Positions 47,256-60,342 of a stretch of DNA of 64,000 nt are shown here, in pieces (positions within the stretch are counted from its first letter, which is position 1; each line of letters begins with the position of its first letter). This stretch comes from Oenanthe sinensis (lineage: Eukaryota > Streptophyta > Magnoliopsida > Apiales > Apiaceae), in assembly GCA_028671895.1 (NCBI GenBank), contig CM053794.1, positions 38,084,501 through 38,148,500 on the forward strand, read 5' to 3'. The position numbers were made by a program, and so were the translations under genes. The notes under the pieces were generated by a model, which saw nothing but the letters and a program-made list of their open reading frames with translations, was not told where the DNA came from and made no database searches.

Positions 47256-50200
47256 TTATTCGCGTGGCCTTGCGATCCAGAGAGAACTTAGTGCTCGAAG
47301 CCGAGAAAAATAGTCATTTATTGCTAGCAAGGCTCGGGCGGACTGTCGCGTTGTCAGTATGTGATGCATTTGTTGTAAAGTTTGTTGCCGCAAGTTATCA
47401 GCCTGGTAATTGTAAGAAACTATAAGCATCACAAAATCAGAAGGTAGGTGCATTTCTTTCTTCATTATATCCTTGTATGCAGCTCAGTGCAAGTTAGACA
47501 GCAGAAGAATGATTGCAGTCAGAGTTATGCAAAACAAGCCAGATATAGAATGCACCTAGTCACCCAACTTGTAGTTCCTAAAATTTTTTGTGCGCCAAAC
47601 AGAAACCTCTTTTAAATAACAACAATAATGCACCTGTTAATTTTTCCTGCTTGGTCTTTCAAGAGAACCATTGGGTAAGCTATGACATCAATTTATTCTG
47701 AATTAGAAATATAACTGAAGTATTTAAAGGTTTGGAAAAAGCGAAAAAAAAGAATTAATTCATATTTCCAAGGACCACAAGTGCATTTATTAAGAGACTT
47801 TTGATTATTAAAAAAAAAAAAGGAAGCAGCAATTTTTTTATAATTCATAATCTTATGTTTTGAATCAAATCAAGAACCTTAAAATTGGAGGCAATTTATA
47901 ATCTATTTAAGCAAATACCTGGTGAAGGAAACTTTCAAGAGTCCCCAACTTTCCCATGGCCATTGCCATTTGGCCCATATAGTTTGCAACATTCCCAGAG
48001 GATCCTGATGTGCTTGAGGAGCCATTGGCTAACGTCTCGGACAGTGATTGCTGCAATGCCTCCATTCCTTGTGAAAGAGCATCTTCTGCCTGTTGTGATG
48101 ATTGCTGCAAGTTATTTATGCCTGCCAGCTGATGCTCAGTTAGAGGCTCCAACTGATTTGCAAGAAGCTGCACCGACACCAATTTTAATTTAGACAAAAG
48201 AAACGAGGATGTTCAAACAAATAATGTTAGCAAGATCATTTGTATTTTCAAACTAGTCCCCCCCCCCCCCCCCCCCCAACAAAAAAAAAAAAAAATTCAA
48301 AGATTGAGAGAAAATTGGATTTAGGAATAAAAAGATTATTTATATTGTAGCCATCAAGTACATCATCAAATAAATTTATACGGAGAGAGAGAGAGGCCAC
48401 ATGGCTGTATGATCTATCTATCAAAGAACCACAATTAGCAAATTGGCCCTATTTTAAAGACATAAGTGTGAATCAGATATATACAACTGACTGACAGAGT
48501 GTGCACTCAAATCTATTGTATCTTTCTTTCTTTCAGATCTCTTATAGTCTAAACATACTTGCATTGTAATGTGAAAACTATATATGGAAAGCAAATTTTA
48601 AGTCATTTTGTTCACTCACTACTTCTCTAGAAAAAAATTCAAAGCTAAATATGAAACAGAAAATCTTTTCATTAAAGATATATATGGAACCAGATGGAAC
48701 AGGCGGTAAGCATTAATCAGCCTACAACGCATTAACGGGAGGGTTAAATAATGAATCAATAATCTAGTACCATCTATGGGTCATAAATCATGGGTTATAG
48801 ACTGGTCAAGTTCTTACTTGCAACTATAGGATTGTGTCAACGCTGATGTGGATATCTAGCTTGTAATTTATAAGAAAATAGCCAGGAAAGAACTTAAAAC
48901 CTAACCTTTAAAATTTCAGATGAGCGGAAACCGCCAATCCACATAAAACAGCGCTCTGCGGGTGTTTTCCACATTCCCGATAATATATGGAAGACATCAG
49001 CTTTTGATGCAGCACCTTTAAGCTTAAAAACTTCATCAAAATGTGCAGTGACATTGCCTACAAACTTTTGAAGTTCAGTGTCGCTTGCATGTGAAGTTAC
49101 AGCAGCCCTCAGCTCATTTATTTGCCTGTTTTGCTCTTCCATCCATCGTGCATATTCTCCATCAAATGCCAGGGACCCTACATAATAAAACAATGAATTA
49201 GAGAACCACAAGACCAATAGATTAAAAGTTTTACAAGGAGAATCAGATATACACAGAGGAGAGAGATGTGACCTCGATCAGAAAACAAAAGGCAAAGATA
49301 TCGTATAGTTGATATATGCTGTATAGTTGATACATGCATCTTATTGTACCTGTTGCATGGGATTGATCTCCAGCAGTAGATGTTGAACCACCCTACAGTT
49401 GAGTAATAAATACGTAATGAGCCTCTATATTACCATAGTCTTAAAATATAATAATATAAAATAAATAAGGAATGCCGGAGCGGTGGCTAAGGTACTCCTA
49501 GTGCTAGAAGTGATCTTGAGTTTATTTCTCACCTGCCCCTCCCCCTAATACTTAGAAATATATCATATATTCAGAAAATATCACATGCGCGGAGAAAAAA
49601 ACCTGTGGGCGTGCTTGTTGGACCTCTTTTTCAAGTTGGGTCAATTTTAGCCGACTACTCTCCAGTTGTTGTACATAGGCCTGCCAAAGAGCACAAAAAT
49701 AAATTTTTTGAAGTGAAATCATCAAGGGCATGCTCCTGTAATGGGCATTTTGACCTAATTAGATCATGATTGGAGCAATATGAAACAGTGTTGTCACAGC
49801 TCTCATACAACACAACAAAATCCATAATACAAGCAAGAAAGCTCAGTTCACATGAAAGGAAATTACTTTTTTTCTCAATCGGCTTTTTCTGGCAGCTTCA
49901 CGATTTTGAGCAAGTCTCCGAAGAGTCTGAAATAGTAGTAAAGAGCAAGTTAGCATGAATCTTAGTACCTTCATTTAATATCCAAGATTAAAATCATGTA
50001 ACCTTTTGATCCAAAGATTTTTCTTTTGATCTATCACTGGAATCGGAAACCAAAGCAACAGCACCAGATTGATCTCTGTCAAACTTTATATGGGAGGACA
50101 AAAAAAGTCAGTTCAATTATTCAATGTATGAAATGCCTCGGTCAGGTACTAGCAAACAATGAGAGGCCCCGACAATAACTATATTTTAAAGCTAAAACAG

Positions 50201-50347
50201 AAGCTACATCACCAGAAAACTACGAGTCTAAGAACGCGTAGTTTAAATGGGCATGTACATGAGATCTGTTAGATAGATCACCCTTAGGTTTTTATCTTCC
50301 GGATCCACATCTGTGGAGGTGTCGGTCCTAGGACTTCTATCTGCCAT
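47256..50347 (-). CDS. bZIP transcription factor TGA2/TGA6-like (clade II TGA)
   Basis: Eight coding exons on the minus strand: 50282-50347, 50003-50083, 49867-49926, 49603-49680, 49350-49392, 48906-49177, 47919-48167 and 47256-47402. All are GT-AG and in phase; 996 nt gives 331 residues, matching the roughly 330 of Arabidopsis TGA2. The start MADRSPRTDTSTDVD is the clade II N-terminus. The basic region (AQNREAARKSRLRKK, residues about 55-69) and leucine zipper (YVQQLESSRLKLTQLEKEV) follow. Residues about 115-280 form the DOG1-type domain with HILSGMWKTPAERCFMWIGG and QQAEDALSQGMEALQQSL. The end, RALSSLWIARPRE, is standard. TGA factors bind TGACG (as-1) elements and recruit NPR1 in salicylic-acid defence and detoxification responses. 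Intron 6 (48168-48905) holds a poly-C run. Confidence 0.95.
48258..48277. repeat. Poly-C run (20 bases) followed by poly-A
   Basis: Twenty C residues, then AAC and a run of A, inside an intron of the TGA gene. Confidence 0.9.
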
Positions 50348-51015
50348 ATTTGATTCTCCCCAGTTTTCATGCTGAGAAGCAAACATAGAAACAAGATTTG
50401 CGCAACCTTTTGCAGCTGTAAAGCCTGAAAACTAGAAAATGCAAAATATTGAGTAACTAATATGATTATTAATATCATAAGTGAATAGTTCATAACAATA
50501 ATTACAATGGCATGTGAATACACCTTACCAAATGTCCTAATATGGAAGTTCGAGGCCTCCACTGATGCTGTTATAGTTTGGAGTTTGAAAGGTGGATCTA
50601 AAATACAATTAATATCGAGAAGTAAGAACTTGATGAAAGATAGAAATTGTATATTGTTGAATAGAAAGAAAATCTTGAACTTTCTTCTGCCAGAAAAACA
50701 GGCAGTGGTAACTATCATTTATAAATAAGGAGGGTGGTCTGGGTGGAGAAGGGAAAGGAACGTCGGTACCATGGGAGAATACAGCATGTATGGCGATCAT
50801 CAATGTTGAGTTTGGTTAACGGGGGTGACAGAAGAATATAATATGAGTGTAAACCTTCTATGATATAATTTGTGAATGATCTTGGTTTATTTGTGAATTG
50901 AAAGGAATGAACTCTAGCTCAAAATGTGGAATTGAAGGGAACTAAGGATGAATGTGTGCTCAATTGTCCACATAATAAATTATGTTTCATTCCATTTCCA
51001 CAGAATAAAGCAAAG

Positions 51016-51345
51016 AAAGAGTGTATTGTAAAGTGTGACCTTTGGCATCCCTAACATATATATCATCCTGAAATTTCTTATTTGCTTCGACTCTTGGCAA
51101 TTCACTTTCATATCAGTATCATGATGTGCCTTTTCAAAAATATTATCCAATTCCTTATGAAGGCTTCTATGAATAAATCAACAAAAGAGTGTATTGTAAA
51201 GTGTGACCTTTGGCATCCCTAACATATATATCATCCTGAAATTTCTTATTTGCTTCGACTCTTGGCAATTCACTTTCATATCAGTATCATGATGTGCCAT
51301 TTCAAAAATATTATCCAATTCCTTGTGAAGGCTTCTATGAATGAT
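51016..51345. repeat. Tandem duplication, 168-bp unit, two copies
   Basis: The block starting AAAGAGTGTATTGTAAAGTG occurs at 51016 and again at 51184 with nearly no changes (TGTGCCTTTTC against TGTGCCATTTC), ending near GCTTCTATGAAT. The high identity suggests a recent duplication. It lies upstream of the TGA start codon, possibly within a leader intron. Confidence 0.9.
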
Positions 51346-52436
51346 CGCGGAGGATTTTTGAATTAAAGAATACTGCTTTCATTGGTTGAGCACTCATTAC
51401 TCGTACATGTTCTTCGTTCTTAAAAAATAAAAGGTGTAGTTTTCTAAACTCTGAGAGGCATGTCTTTATGAACAATCGGTGAAAATTTCTTCAAGTGGCC
51501 TACTTTTCTATGCTACTAATGAAATTGATTCTATACTGTATGTTCTTAATTAAAGGTGGTAAGGAATGCAATGTAAAGTAACAGACCTACTTCCAAAGGA
51601 TACCAAATTTGTTGCTTCCTAATTTCCTATACCTATTATGGCTTGTAATGATCATGCAGCTAATTGAAAAAGGGCAAAGGTACATGTGTAAGTTCATGAC
51701 ACAACTCCAAGGAAAAAAAAACGATAAGCAGCGGAAAGGTAGAAAGCACAATCACAAAAAAAATGTTGCCAACTTAAATGAACCAGCATAATTATGAGTT
51801 ATGCATGTTGAGCGGCGTTGTAGAAGACAATAGACATCTGTAAGGTCCCTTCACATGAATCACTGCTGAAGGCTTCAGGTCCAATAAGATTTAAAGACCA
51901 GTCACAATCTAAATATATTAAGGACCATTTTATACGTTCTACTGGTGTATGTATTCTACATAATTGTGCTGCGAATGTACTCCTGAGATAAATTTAGCAG
52001 GCGAGAATGATCATATCTTTTGAGAGTTGAATCTTATTGACATTTCCTTTACGGCTCAAAAAATCTTAAACAACTGAAATTTAAACAGACTATGCCAGAA
52101 TTAACTGTCTTAACTTCTCAAGGGCTATCTTCTGAATTACAAACAAAAAACTAAAGGCTGCCATAACCAAAATGTATTGATCCCTAAACATTCGAAAAAT
52201 ACACTATTTTCTCCCTTTGATGTTCTCTCATGCATTTTCTCTTCCACCGTCAATTATGTTAACAATTTCAAAATTTTCATTCCACTTATACTCGTTCATT
52301 GTAAGTTGTAACCGAAAGTAACAATAAAATCTTTTGTACCAAGGTTCACTACTACACATTTTCACTACTCATAATAAAAAAAGATTCCTAACCCACATAA
52401 CAAAACCACCCTGGAAAGCTTCACCAATGAATACAG

Positions 52437-52450
52437 CCCCCCCCCCCCCC
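52437..52450. repeat. Poly-C run (14 bases)
   Basis: Fourteen consecutive C residues, the third long C run in the window. Confidence 0.9.
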
Positions 52451-52728
52451 AACAACTCCAATCACAAATTAAAACCACAAAACAGACCCTTTTTAAAGCA
52501 GAAAAAAAAGGGTAGCTTTATGTACAGTTAAAACCCAACATAACAAGTTTTATGCATACATATATATATAATTATTACTTACCTACAAGTCGTACCTACA
52601 TAACATACCTAATCAAATTTTATAAAAATCAAAACTTGTGAAGCAGAACATAAAGTAAGGCTCATCAGATTCAACATGTAAATACTAGTATATTATAACA
52701 GCAATTGACTTGCGAAAGTAATACCTTG

Positions 52729-52955
52729 GAAGGTCTGGAGCTTATGCGTTGACTTAAAACTTGTGGGATTTGACCAAAAAACAAGAAGATCTACGAGGTC
52801 TGGGGTAATATTCAAACAAGTGTAGATATTTGAAGTGCTTTGGTCTTGTTTGAACGGAAATAAAGAATAAAATGAGTACATTACAGAATTGAAAAAATAT
52901 AAAGTAAAGGGGTGGGTTGAGACTTGGGAGGGAGGGACGAGAGATGCGTGACGTT
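52729..52955 (-). promoter_or_regulatory. Candidate TGA gene promoter and leader exon
   Basis: On the minus strand a pyrimidine-rich stretch and TTTATATTTT (about 52895-52905) are followed by a leader-like segment ending at a donor CTTCCAAG/GTATTAC near 52729. A TGACGT motif (52949-52954), the core bound by TGA factors themselves, lies just upstream. Linking it to the TGA gene, about 2.4 kb downstream, is inference. Confidence 0.35.
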
Positions 52956-55179
52956 TTGGTTCTTTTAATATAACCTAATCCTTTCGTCATTCTTTTGCCA
53001 AAACTTATTATTGATGCTTCAAAATTACTTAGAAGACTTTCGTCGTTATTTATAAATAAATAAGTATACTTTTTAATTTATATTCTATAATAAATTATTA
53101 GAATATTCTATATAATAATATTGTAGAATTGATTTTTTTAATAATACTATTACATTTTTAACTTATGTTTTTAGAATTATAATACCTAGATTGTTATTCA
53201 TTTTAGACAAAGGTTAAAATTTATTAAATTTTAGGGGTATCGTTGATAAAAATCAATTTTACAGTGATTCATAATTATTATTTTTACGTAAAATGAAAAA
53301 TTAATCAAAACATTAGAATCCAGCCGGGACAAACGCTTGAACTGTCAACTACACCCTGACTGTGAAACAAAAAACGAGTTAAACAAATAGTCGTTTTGTT
53401 TTCAGATTGCTTTACACATACAATGTCCAACTTCTTTAATTTAAAAAGTATTATAATGACATCTCGAGCAATCCAACCTACACCAAGTTATCTGTAACAT
53501 TCTTCGCATACGTGTAAATTGTAGCTCAATATTCAGAACTATCAGTTATATTAACTGATATTGGAGGAACAAATAACCAAAAATATGAACAATTTTTTGT
53601 TATGAAATACGAGTTTTACGATATTCATCACTGTCCCAGATTCGATATGAGTTTTACTAATCTTTCAAAATACCATATAAATATTTATCAGAAAAACTAC
53701 CGAAACCCATAACAAAACCCACAAAAACATCCGAACTTAACACACTAACATCCCAAAAAATGGTCACGATTAACAATTTTGATAAAAAAGTACACAACAA
53801 TATATCATCCAAAAAGGATTAGATCTCGGTTTTATTGAAAAGACTGGTAAATAGAATAGAGGATGAGAGAACAAAAGAGAAGGTCTAAAAAATAAAAAAA
53901 TGACAGCTAGAATTCTAAACACGGGAGTCTGACTCTCAAAACAACATCTTCTAATTATTATATGTATGTTTCTAGTTCCTGGGCAAGATACAAATTGCAG
54001 ATAGTGATTCAGAATTTTTAATTTTACAGAAATTATACGATAGTAGGCTCACAGTAGACCAAGTTTTACTCAAATAGGGTAAGCCTAAAGTGTCTTAGCT
54101 CAGCCAAGACTCAGCAGGTAAAGAACTAAACATCTAAATATTTGGGCCGAGTCGTCAAAGTCGGGCAATTTCCCAGTCTCAAGAAAAACCAACTAGGTAG
54201 GGTTCGAAGTTCCAACTTGTTTTTGCGGTCTGCCGATTGTAAATTTGGGATACCAAAGTGGGTGAGAGATTATGAGCCCGGGCTGGTTACAAGCTTACTT
54301 GCATTTTTCGGGTTATAAATTATTTATAACAAAATTAAACAGGAGCATGGGATCCTAAGGTTAATTTCAATAAAATTTTCTAAGATACACAAGGTTATTT
54401 AGTTAACAAATTAGCTCAGCAGACCCAATATCATTAATTAACTCTGCCGGCCATGTGGAGAAAAGTTTCCTAAGGTAACCTCATGTCATTTTTCTCACTA
54501 AACATATCCTATATGTGTGCGCGCATTTATTTTTTGTTCAATGTGTCTTATTTATCAGAAATAAACCATTATAATTCCCTCATATTAAAATAAAATTGTT
54601 GAGGAAATTCCCTACACGCGGTTACTCAATTTTAGCCTTTTTTATCAGGTAAATATGTTTTTTTAAAAGGAACTTATATGTTACAATTTTCGGTAATTTT
54701 TATCAAGACGATATGCATTTGCACTTTCAGATGTAGAATCATGCTATTTTTTAAAATAATTAAATAATTAGATATACATGAGTATCGTTACTGAGAATGA
54801 CCTCAGATAATTATATAAAATTAAAAAAATTACAATATAATGCATATGAACTTTGTAATTACAAAATTATCATACACATTTATATTGTAAAATGTCATAA
54901 ACTCAACTAAATTTCTGAAATTATCACGAGGAACATTATTCTCAAATAATTAACTGCATACACAATTACATAGAGTAATATTAAGTGCATCCGGTTAATA
55001 TTTTTTTATTTATAAGTGGTGTGTTGGACAATAATTTTTAAAATATTTATCAAATCCTAAGCATTCATCCTATTATCAAACCTTATCTTCTTCTCCCGAG
55101 GTGCCGTCGCGACAAGTGCACAAATCACATAATTTAAAAAAGTTACAATAATTAACCAGGCAATCTGGATAACAATTGG
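52956..55179. other. Intergenic DNA
   Basis: AT-rich with no conserved frame. About 54080-54300 is less AT-rich (GGGCCGAGTCGTCAAAGTCG and similar) but I cannot identify it. Confidence 0.4.
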
Positions 55180-55415
55180 GGTATTTGAGGGAACTTTTTT
55201 TCAGAATAAGTCAACTTATTTTAAGACAAAGTTAGAGATTCCTAACTTTTTTCTGAAAAAAGTTAACTTTTTTCTGAAAAAAGTTAACTTTTTTTGTAAC
55301 TTATAGAATCTGAAATATACATTAAATACTTGTATAAAAAACATTTATCAAAATATGAAATTTTTACCCGAAAATAAGTCGAAAATGACTTATTTTAAGG
55401 TAGGCCAAACAGACC
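55180..55415. mobile_element. MITE, 'TTTGG' family (copy C)
   Basis: Ends GGGGTATTTGAGGGAACTTT and TTAAGGTAGGCCAAACAGA, with internal order matching 20152-20352. A TTTTTTCTGAAAAAAGTTAAC unit is duplicated inside (given here in part), which accounts for the greater length. Confidence 0.6.
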
Positions 55416-56699
55416 AAATATCTTATTTATCAGGCCACGTTGGGTATATATTCAACTTGTACTTATTAGTAGTATTATAAACTGAGTCTTGCAATGTGAG
55501 GCTAATATCATTTCCGACTATCGGCTACTGTTGGTTACAATAGTTTTAAGTGTCATGAAATATAGACATCATCTAAAATATTTGTCATACTTAAAGAGAA
55601 GAACGGTTAGATATATTTATAGATATTCAATTTTGATTTTTTATATTTATTGAATCTCTAATAATTCTCTAAATAAATTCACGTCATTTTTCGACTAAAT
55701 TTCTCCAATTTTCTTTACTATCTCATTTAATAATTACCATAAAATTAAGATTATTTTAAATATAATTATTCATTATAGCTAAGTTGTTCATTATGGCTAG
55801 CTAATATCATTGGAACACAACACAGGTTCAACAAATTATAGATATTTTTTATTTTATATTATGGGTTTAATGATACTAAAGTTACATTTTGATAACTATC
55901 TAAAATTAACATCTATTATAATATAATATTAATGTTATTTTTGTAAATACAAGAGAGCAGATTCTATTATTACTAAAATGTCATCCACTTTTTATATTCA
56001 AAATTCTAGTAACTTTAGGTAAATTTTAGATATTTTTTTCTCTTTTATTAATATAGTTAATCAATTTAGCTAATATTCTTGAAGATACTCCGATAAAAGT
56101 TCGATAATCAAGCCGTGATTATAATATTAAAGACGCTACCTTTTGATTTTCCAAAAAGGTTGCATCTTATCAGATTTTGACACACAGACATCCATGCTAC
56201 GTATATTGCCACGTTTGTATACTGTAAAACTGTAGTCGACGGCTAAGCATTGTAGAAATACGAAGAATTAATCATGATCAAGTGATATTAAATGTTAATC
56301 ATTGTTTTTTCGAATGAGAATTAATTTATTAATAAAAAATCATACAACATTACAAAGATAATCCAGTCAAACAAATATTAATCAGAAACAATCACTGATT
56401 AATTCATTATACTTAAAACTAATATAATCAAGCAATTTGTTGAAATTAATATATGTACAAGTACCCGTTTCACCACATACAGTTTGAGCTATCGATCATA
56501 AATGCAAACTCATAAAAACCTTAATTGCCGGATCAAAATATTGAAAATCCTGCAGATCTAACATCACGGAAATTAAATCAAACCAAAACAAACAACAAGC
56601 TATCACAGGGAAATAATAAACAAAATTCAAATAAATTGGTAACAAAAATCTTGCCCGAGGAGGAATATTTTTTTGGGAAAAATAAAACTTAGATCTGAA
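55416..56699. other. AT-rich intergenic DNA
   Basis: No gene recognised. A minus-strand open frame of 71 codons (56496-56711) follows the promoter-like segment at 56700-56955 but resembles nothing known. Confidence 0.4.
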
Positions 56700-56955
56700 A
56701 ATTAAACTCATAAATAAGAGATAACCGGACTTCTAAAGACCCGCTTGAAACGGAGAAAAAGAAACTGGAAGCTTCGAGATTTATGATCTAAGGGTTACCC
56801 GAAGAAAAGATAAACCAGAGCATTAAACAAGAAAAACGAAAGAAAACTAAGGAATTGAGATTTTTCATCAGAGAAAACCGATGTGGAAGCCCAGCCGACT
56901 ATATTGAGAAAAGAAGAGGAGGGAGGAGGCCGCGGTGGCTTTTTATACATAAATT
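56700..56955 (-). promoter_or_regulatory. Promoter-like segment with CT-rich leader, minus strand
   Basis: On the minus strand TATGTATAAAAAGCC (about 56935-56950) is followed by a CT-rich stretch (GCCTCCTCCCTCCTCTTC) and a leader-like sequence with a possible donor CTTCGG/GTAACCC near 56800. No coding exon follows within 3 kb. It may be a distal first exon of the TGA gene or the start of a non-coding transcript. Confidence 0.4.
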
Positions 56956-57343
56956 ATTAAAATAAATAAAATAAATAAATAAATTATTAATCGTTGTTAA
57001 ATAATTATACTCGTTTGGAGGGAGTGGGGCCGTGGGGGTGAGCGCGACTGACAATTAATTTTGGATCCCCTGCCAAACAACCTACCCTATTGATTTCTAA
57101 TCTAAAACCTCCTATATATAACCTATGGGCTATGGCTGCTAAAGTATAAAAACAAGTAGGTATATAGTAGACAGATGCACCGAACTTTTTTTATTATCAT
57201 AATTAAATTATAACCATTTAACCGAAGCCGATCCAGAATTATTAACACATGTTTCTAGTTTTTAGATTTTCGTCCAGCAATCGAATTGAATGTTGATCAC
57301 ATCTTTTTTTCCGTCTCGGTTTAATATAGCGTTTAACTTATTA

Positions 57344-57630
57344 CTCCCTCCATTCCAAAATAGTAGTTAATTTTTATTAAAAAAAATTATCTCATAATAT
57401 ATGTCCACTATCCTACTTCAAATGTAATTTTATTGGTAAATTTTTGAAATAATTCTTGATTAAAATATTAATACTTGTACAATAATTAATGAAATGAAAC
57501 TATAATTCAAATTATGCATTGAAATTATTTCAACCAATACGACCAATATGGATACGAATGTAAAATAATTTTTATATCAGAAATCCATAATATACATAAT
57601 TTTTTTAAAAATTACATGAGAAGGAGAGAG
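57344..57630. mobile_element. Stowaway-like MITE, diverged
   Basis: Left end CTCCCTCCATTCCAAAATAG, right end ATGAGAAGGAGAGAG, flanked by TA. The right repeat is eroded. Confidence 0.65.
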
Positions 57631-58183
57631 TAGTATAGTTTTATAAATTAAACGAGGAAGACACGCATATCAAGTGAAGATTTGCAGCTGCGTTCATGTA
57701 CGGCAAATATCCGCCGAAGATTATATATATTTTTATTGAATTTCTGGCATGTTCAAGCATGTTCATCTTACTAAATAATATAAAATAATATGTAAACATA
57801 TTTTATTGAATATATACGAGATTTCAAACATTATAATAAATAAAATTGATCTCTCCAAAAAAAAAATCCCCGTATTATTGTTATTGAAGTTGAACCAAAA
57901 ACCTACAAAACTAAAGACCGAATCAATCTACAAAATTGAAAGTGATTTTGATTTTATAAAATGATTTAGCAAAAAAGATCTGCAAAATTGAAGAAATATT
58001 ATGAGTAATACTACGTACCATATTTCAAATGACGTGACGAGACTTGTTTTAATTCGTAAGTGCATATGTGTGGTCTTATATTATTACAGAAAAATTACCG
58101 ATTACTTACATGACAACTCACTAACTCAGCGTTTGATATAATTTTTGGATACCTACCATTTTTAAGGTATTATTGTGCTGTTC

Positions 58184-58596
58184 TTTAGAGCAACTCCAAT
58201 AGAGACTTAACTCGTTCATTAAATTTAATATAAAATAATAAATCTTAGTAATTTAGGATATAAATAGTTATCATGAACTCCAACAATGTTACTTATATTC
58301 ATTTCTTATGTTATATTTTATTAATAAAAATACATTTTATCATTAAAGGTGCACTATTCAAGATAGAGAAAAAGAATACTTTTAATATTTTATCATAAAA
58401 TATAAGTTATGACATTTTTAGGGGTTTCTTATAATTAGAAATGAAAGAAAAATCATAGTGGTTCCTAGTGATATAAGAAACCACTAAGACACTGTTGAAA
58501 CAGATATTTTCCTCTCATTCCTTAAATCTTGATTTAAGAACTCAAATAAAGAAGCAGTTGAAATTTCAATCGAGAATAATCGTCAGTTGCTCTTAG
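58184..58596. mobile_element. TIR element (AGAGCAACTCCAA ends)
   Basis: Left end TTAGAGCAACTCCAATAGAG; right end CGTCAGTTGCTCTTA is its imperfect complement. It is about 410 bp, AT-rich and non-coding. Confidence 0.5.
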
Positions 58597-58629
58597 CACA
58601 AGAAAATACATGAAACACAGTCTAGACGC

Positions 58630-58993
58630 TAAGAGCATCTCCAGCGAGGGGTGCTAATTAAAGTTGCCAACATTGACAAATCATTAAAAAAAATTAATAA
58701 AATATTTTCTTTTTTTTTCAATAATATTTTGACAATCTTTCTAGAAAATTTTACTCCAATAGTTGACATTCAAAATTGCCAATAGTTGATACATGTATAA
58801 TTAATAGTAGATATGAATGTCTGTGATGATTTTAGTGTGATGTAACACATTTTACAATTTCAGGATGGTGTCAAAAGTTGATAACTTTGATCGGCAACCT
58901 CTCAGTGCAATGGAGTGTTAACAAAAATGTTATGCCACGTTATGTCATGCGGTACTTTAACACTCTTTTTTATCAGCATATCGGAGATGCTGT
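58630..58993. mobile_element. TIR element (AGAGCATCTCC ends)
   Basis: Left end AAGAGCATCTCCAGCGAGGG; right end ATATCGGAGATGCTGTCA is its imperfect complement. It is about 360 bp and non-coding, and adjacent to the similar element at 58184-58596. Confidence 0.5.
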
Positions 58994-60296
58994 CATAGAC
59001 TGATAGTAACAAATCAGCTAGCAGAAAACTGGAAGACGGAATCACGGCGTCATCTTATCATGTATGCAATACGTCGTACAACTGTATGGATGATTGGATG
59101 GAGCTCGTGTCAGCCAATCACTGCTACCTCACGCGCGAGTAATTTTAAATTTTTAATAGAGTAATTATTTTGATTTGTTTGACTTACCACCTTTAATTAA
59201 GGGGCATTTATTAAAAGTATTATTATTATTATTTTATGATTTTATTATCTTTTTTTTTTTTTTTATAAAAATACGATTTGCAAGTAATCAACTATAATTT
59301 TTTTTATTACAATTTATAATCAAATACTACAATTGAATACAATTTTTTTTGAAAAAAATTAAAGGCACTCATGATTATGTTTGAAGGCTGTATTGATTAC
59401 AAAACTGTATTTTTATAAAAAAATTAAAAATCGTATATTTGTAAAATATAAAATAAGAAAAAAGTAATTTTGTAAAAAAAAATGAATAAAAAATTTGATA
59501 TTTTAAAAAAAACCCCTTAACTTTTTCACGTATTTTAATATATTTGATCAAATTATTTATAATGATGTATTCTGATATATTCTTATACATAATATTTTTT
59601 TAAAAAAATATCAATTACAGATAATTTTATCGAATACATTAAAATGCTTGTAAAAAGAAATGAATCAAATAAAATTGAACAGAGAGAATATTTATAAGTT
59701 ATAACTATGACCGAACACTAATTATATTCGGATTTCATATTTTAAAATTTGGGATCAATTTAAAAAAAATGTACTTATACCCAAAAATATAAATTAAATA
59801 TAGAAAATGGTTTAATGACACGTTTTAAATCATTATACCGCAAATGCATGGTATTTATTGTTAATAGGGACCGATAAGATAGACTTTATCGATTTTAATT
59901 TAATTATTATAAATTATTTGGAGTCAAGGGTGCCTTTGGAGATAATCTTACTTGAGCTATGAATTTTTAGTTAAAAAATAAATCATATCATATGTAGTTC
60001 TTTTTGTGTGACAAATATCATAGGTAACTAATGTAAGTTATCTAAGTTATGTATCCGTAACCGTAAGTCCGTATATTCAGATATTGAAATGTGCGTGTTA
60101 AGACGCGGCATATATGTGTGTGGGACTGACATTATATCCCTTATGTATTTCACTTACAGCTGTCCAGCCCCCCAAACTAGTTTAGTTAAAAATAATTTCT
60201 TCTTAAATCCAGATTCGAGTACTAAATGCTTTTTATTACTCTCCTCACACACAACTTGCAATATCTCCCCCCACAAACTTAACTCAAACGTACCCA
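58994..60296. other. VQ gene upstream region
   Basis: AT-rich, no gene seen. It must include the promoter of the VQ gene. Confidence 0.4.
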
Positions 60297-60304
60297 TATA
60301 TAAA
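60297..60304 (+). promoter_or_regulatory. TATA box of the VQ gene
   Basis: TATATAAA ends 38 bases before the ATG at 60343, which predicts a very short leader of roughly 10 bases. Confidence 0.75.
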
Positions 60305-60342
60305 CCGTTAAGCTCAATCTGTACTCGTACTACCACAGAAGC

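Noticed and set aside
49455..49560. Possible SINE head in a TGA intron (GCCGGAGCGGTGGCTAAGG)
   Set aside because: A box A-like TGGCTAAGG is present, but box B, a tail and target duplications are not clear. It may be a fragment, but I cannot support it.
56496..56711. 71-codon frame after the 56.9 kb promoter-like segment
   Set aside because: It has no recognisable similarity or signal, and the frame could be chance within a leader.
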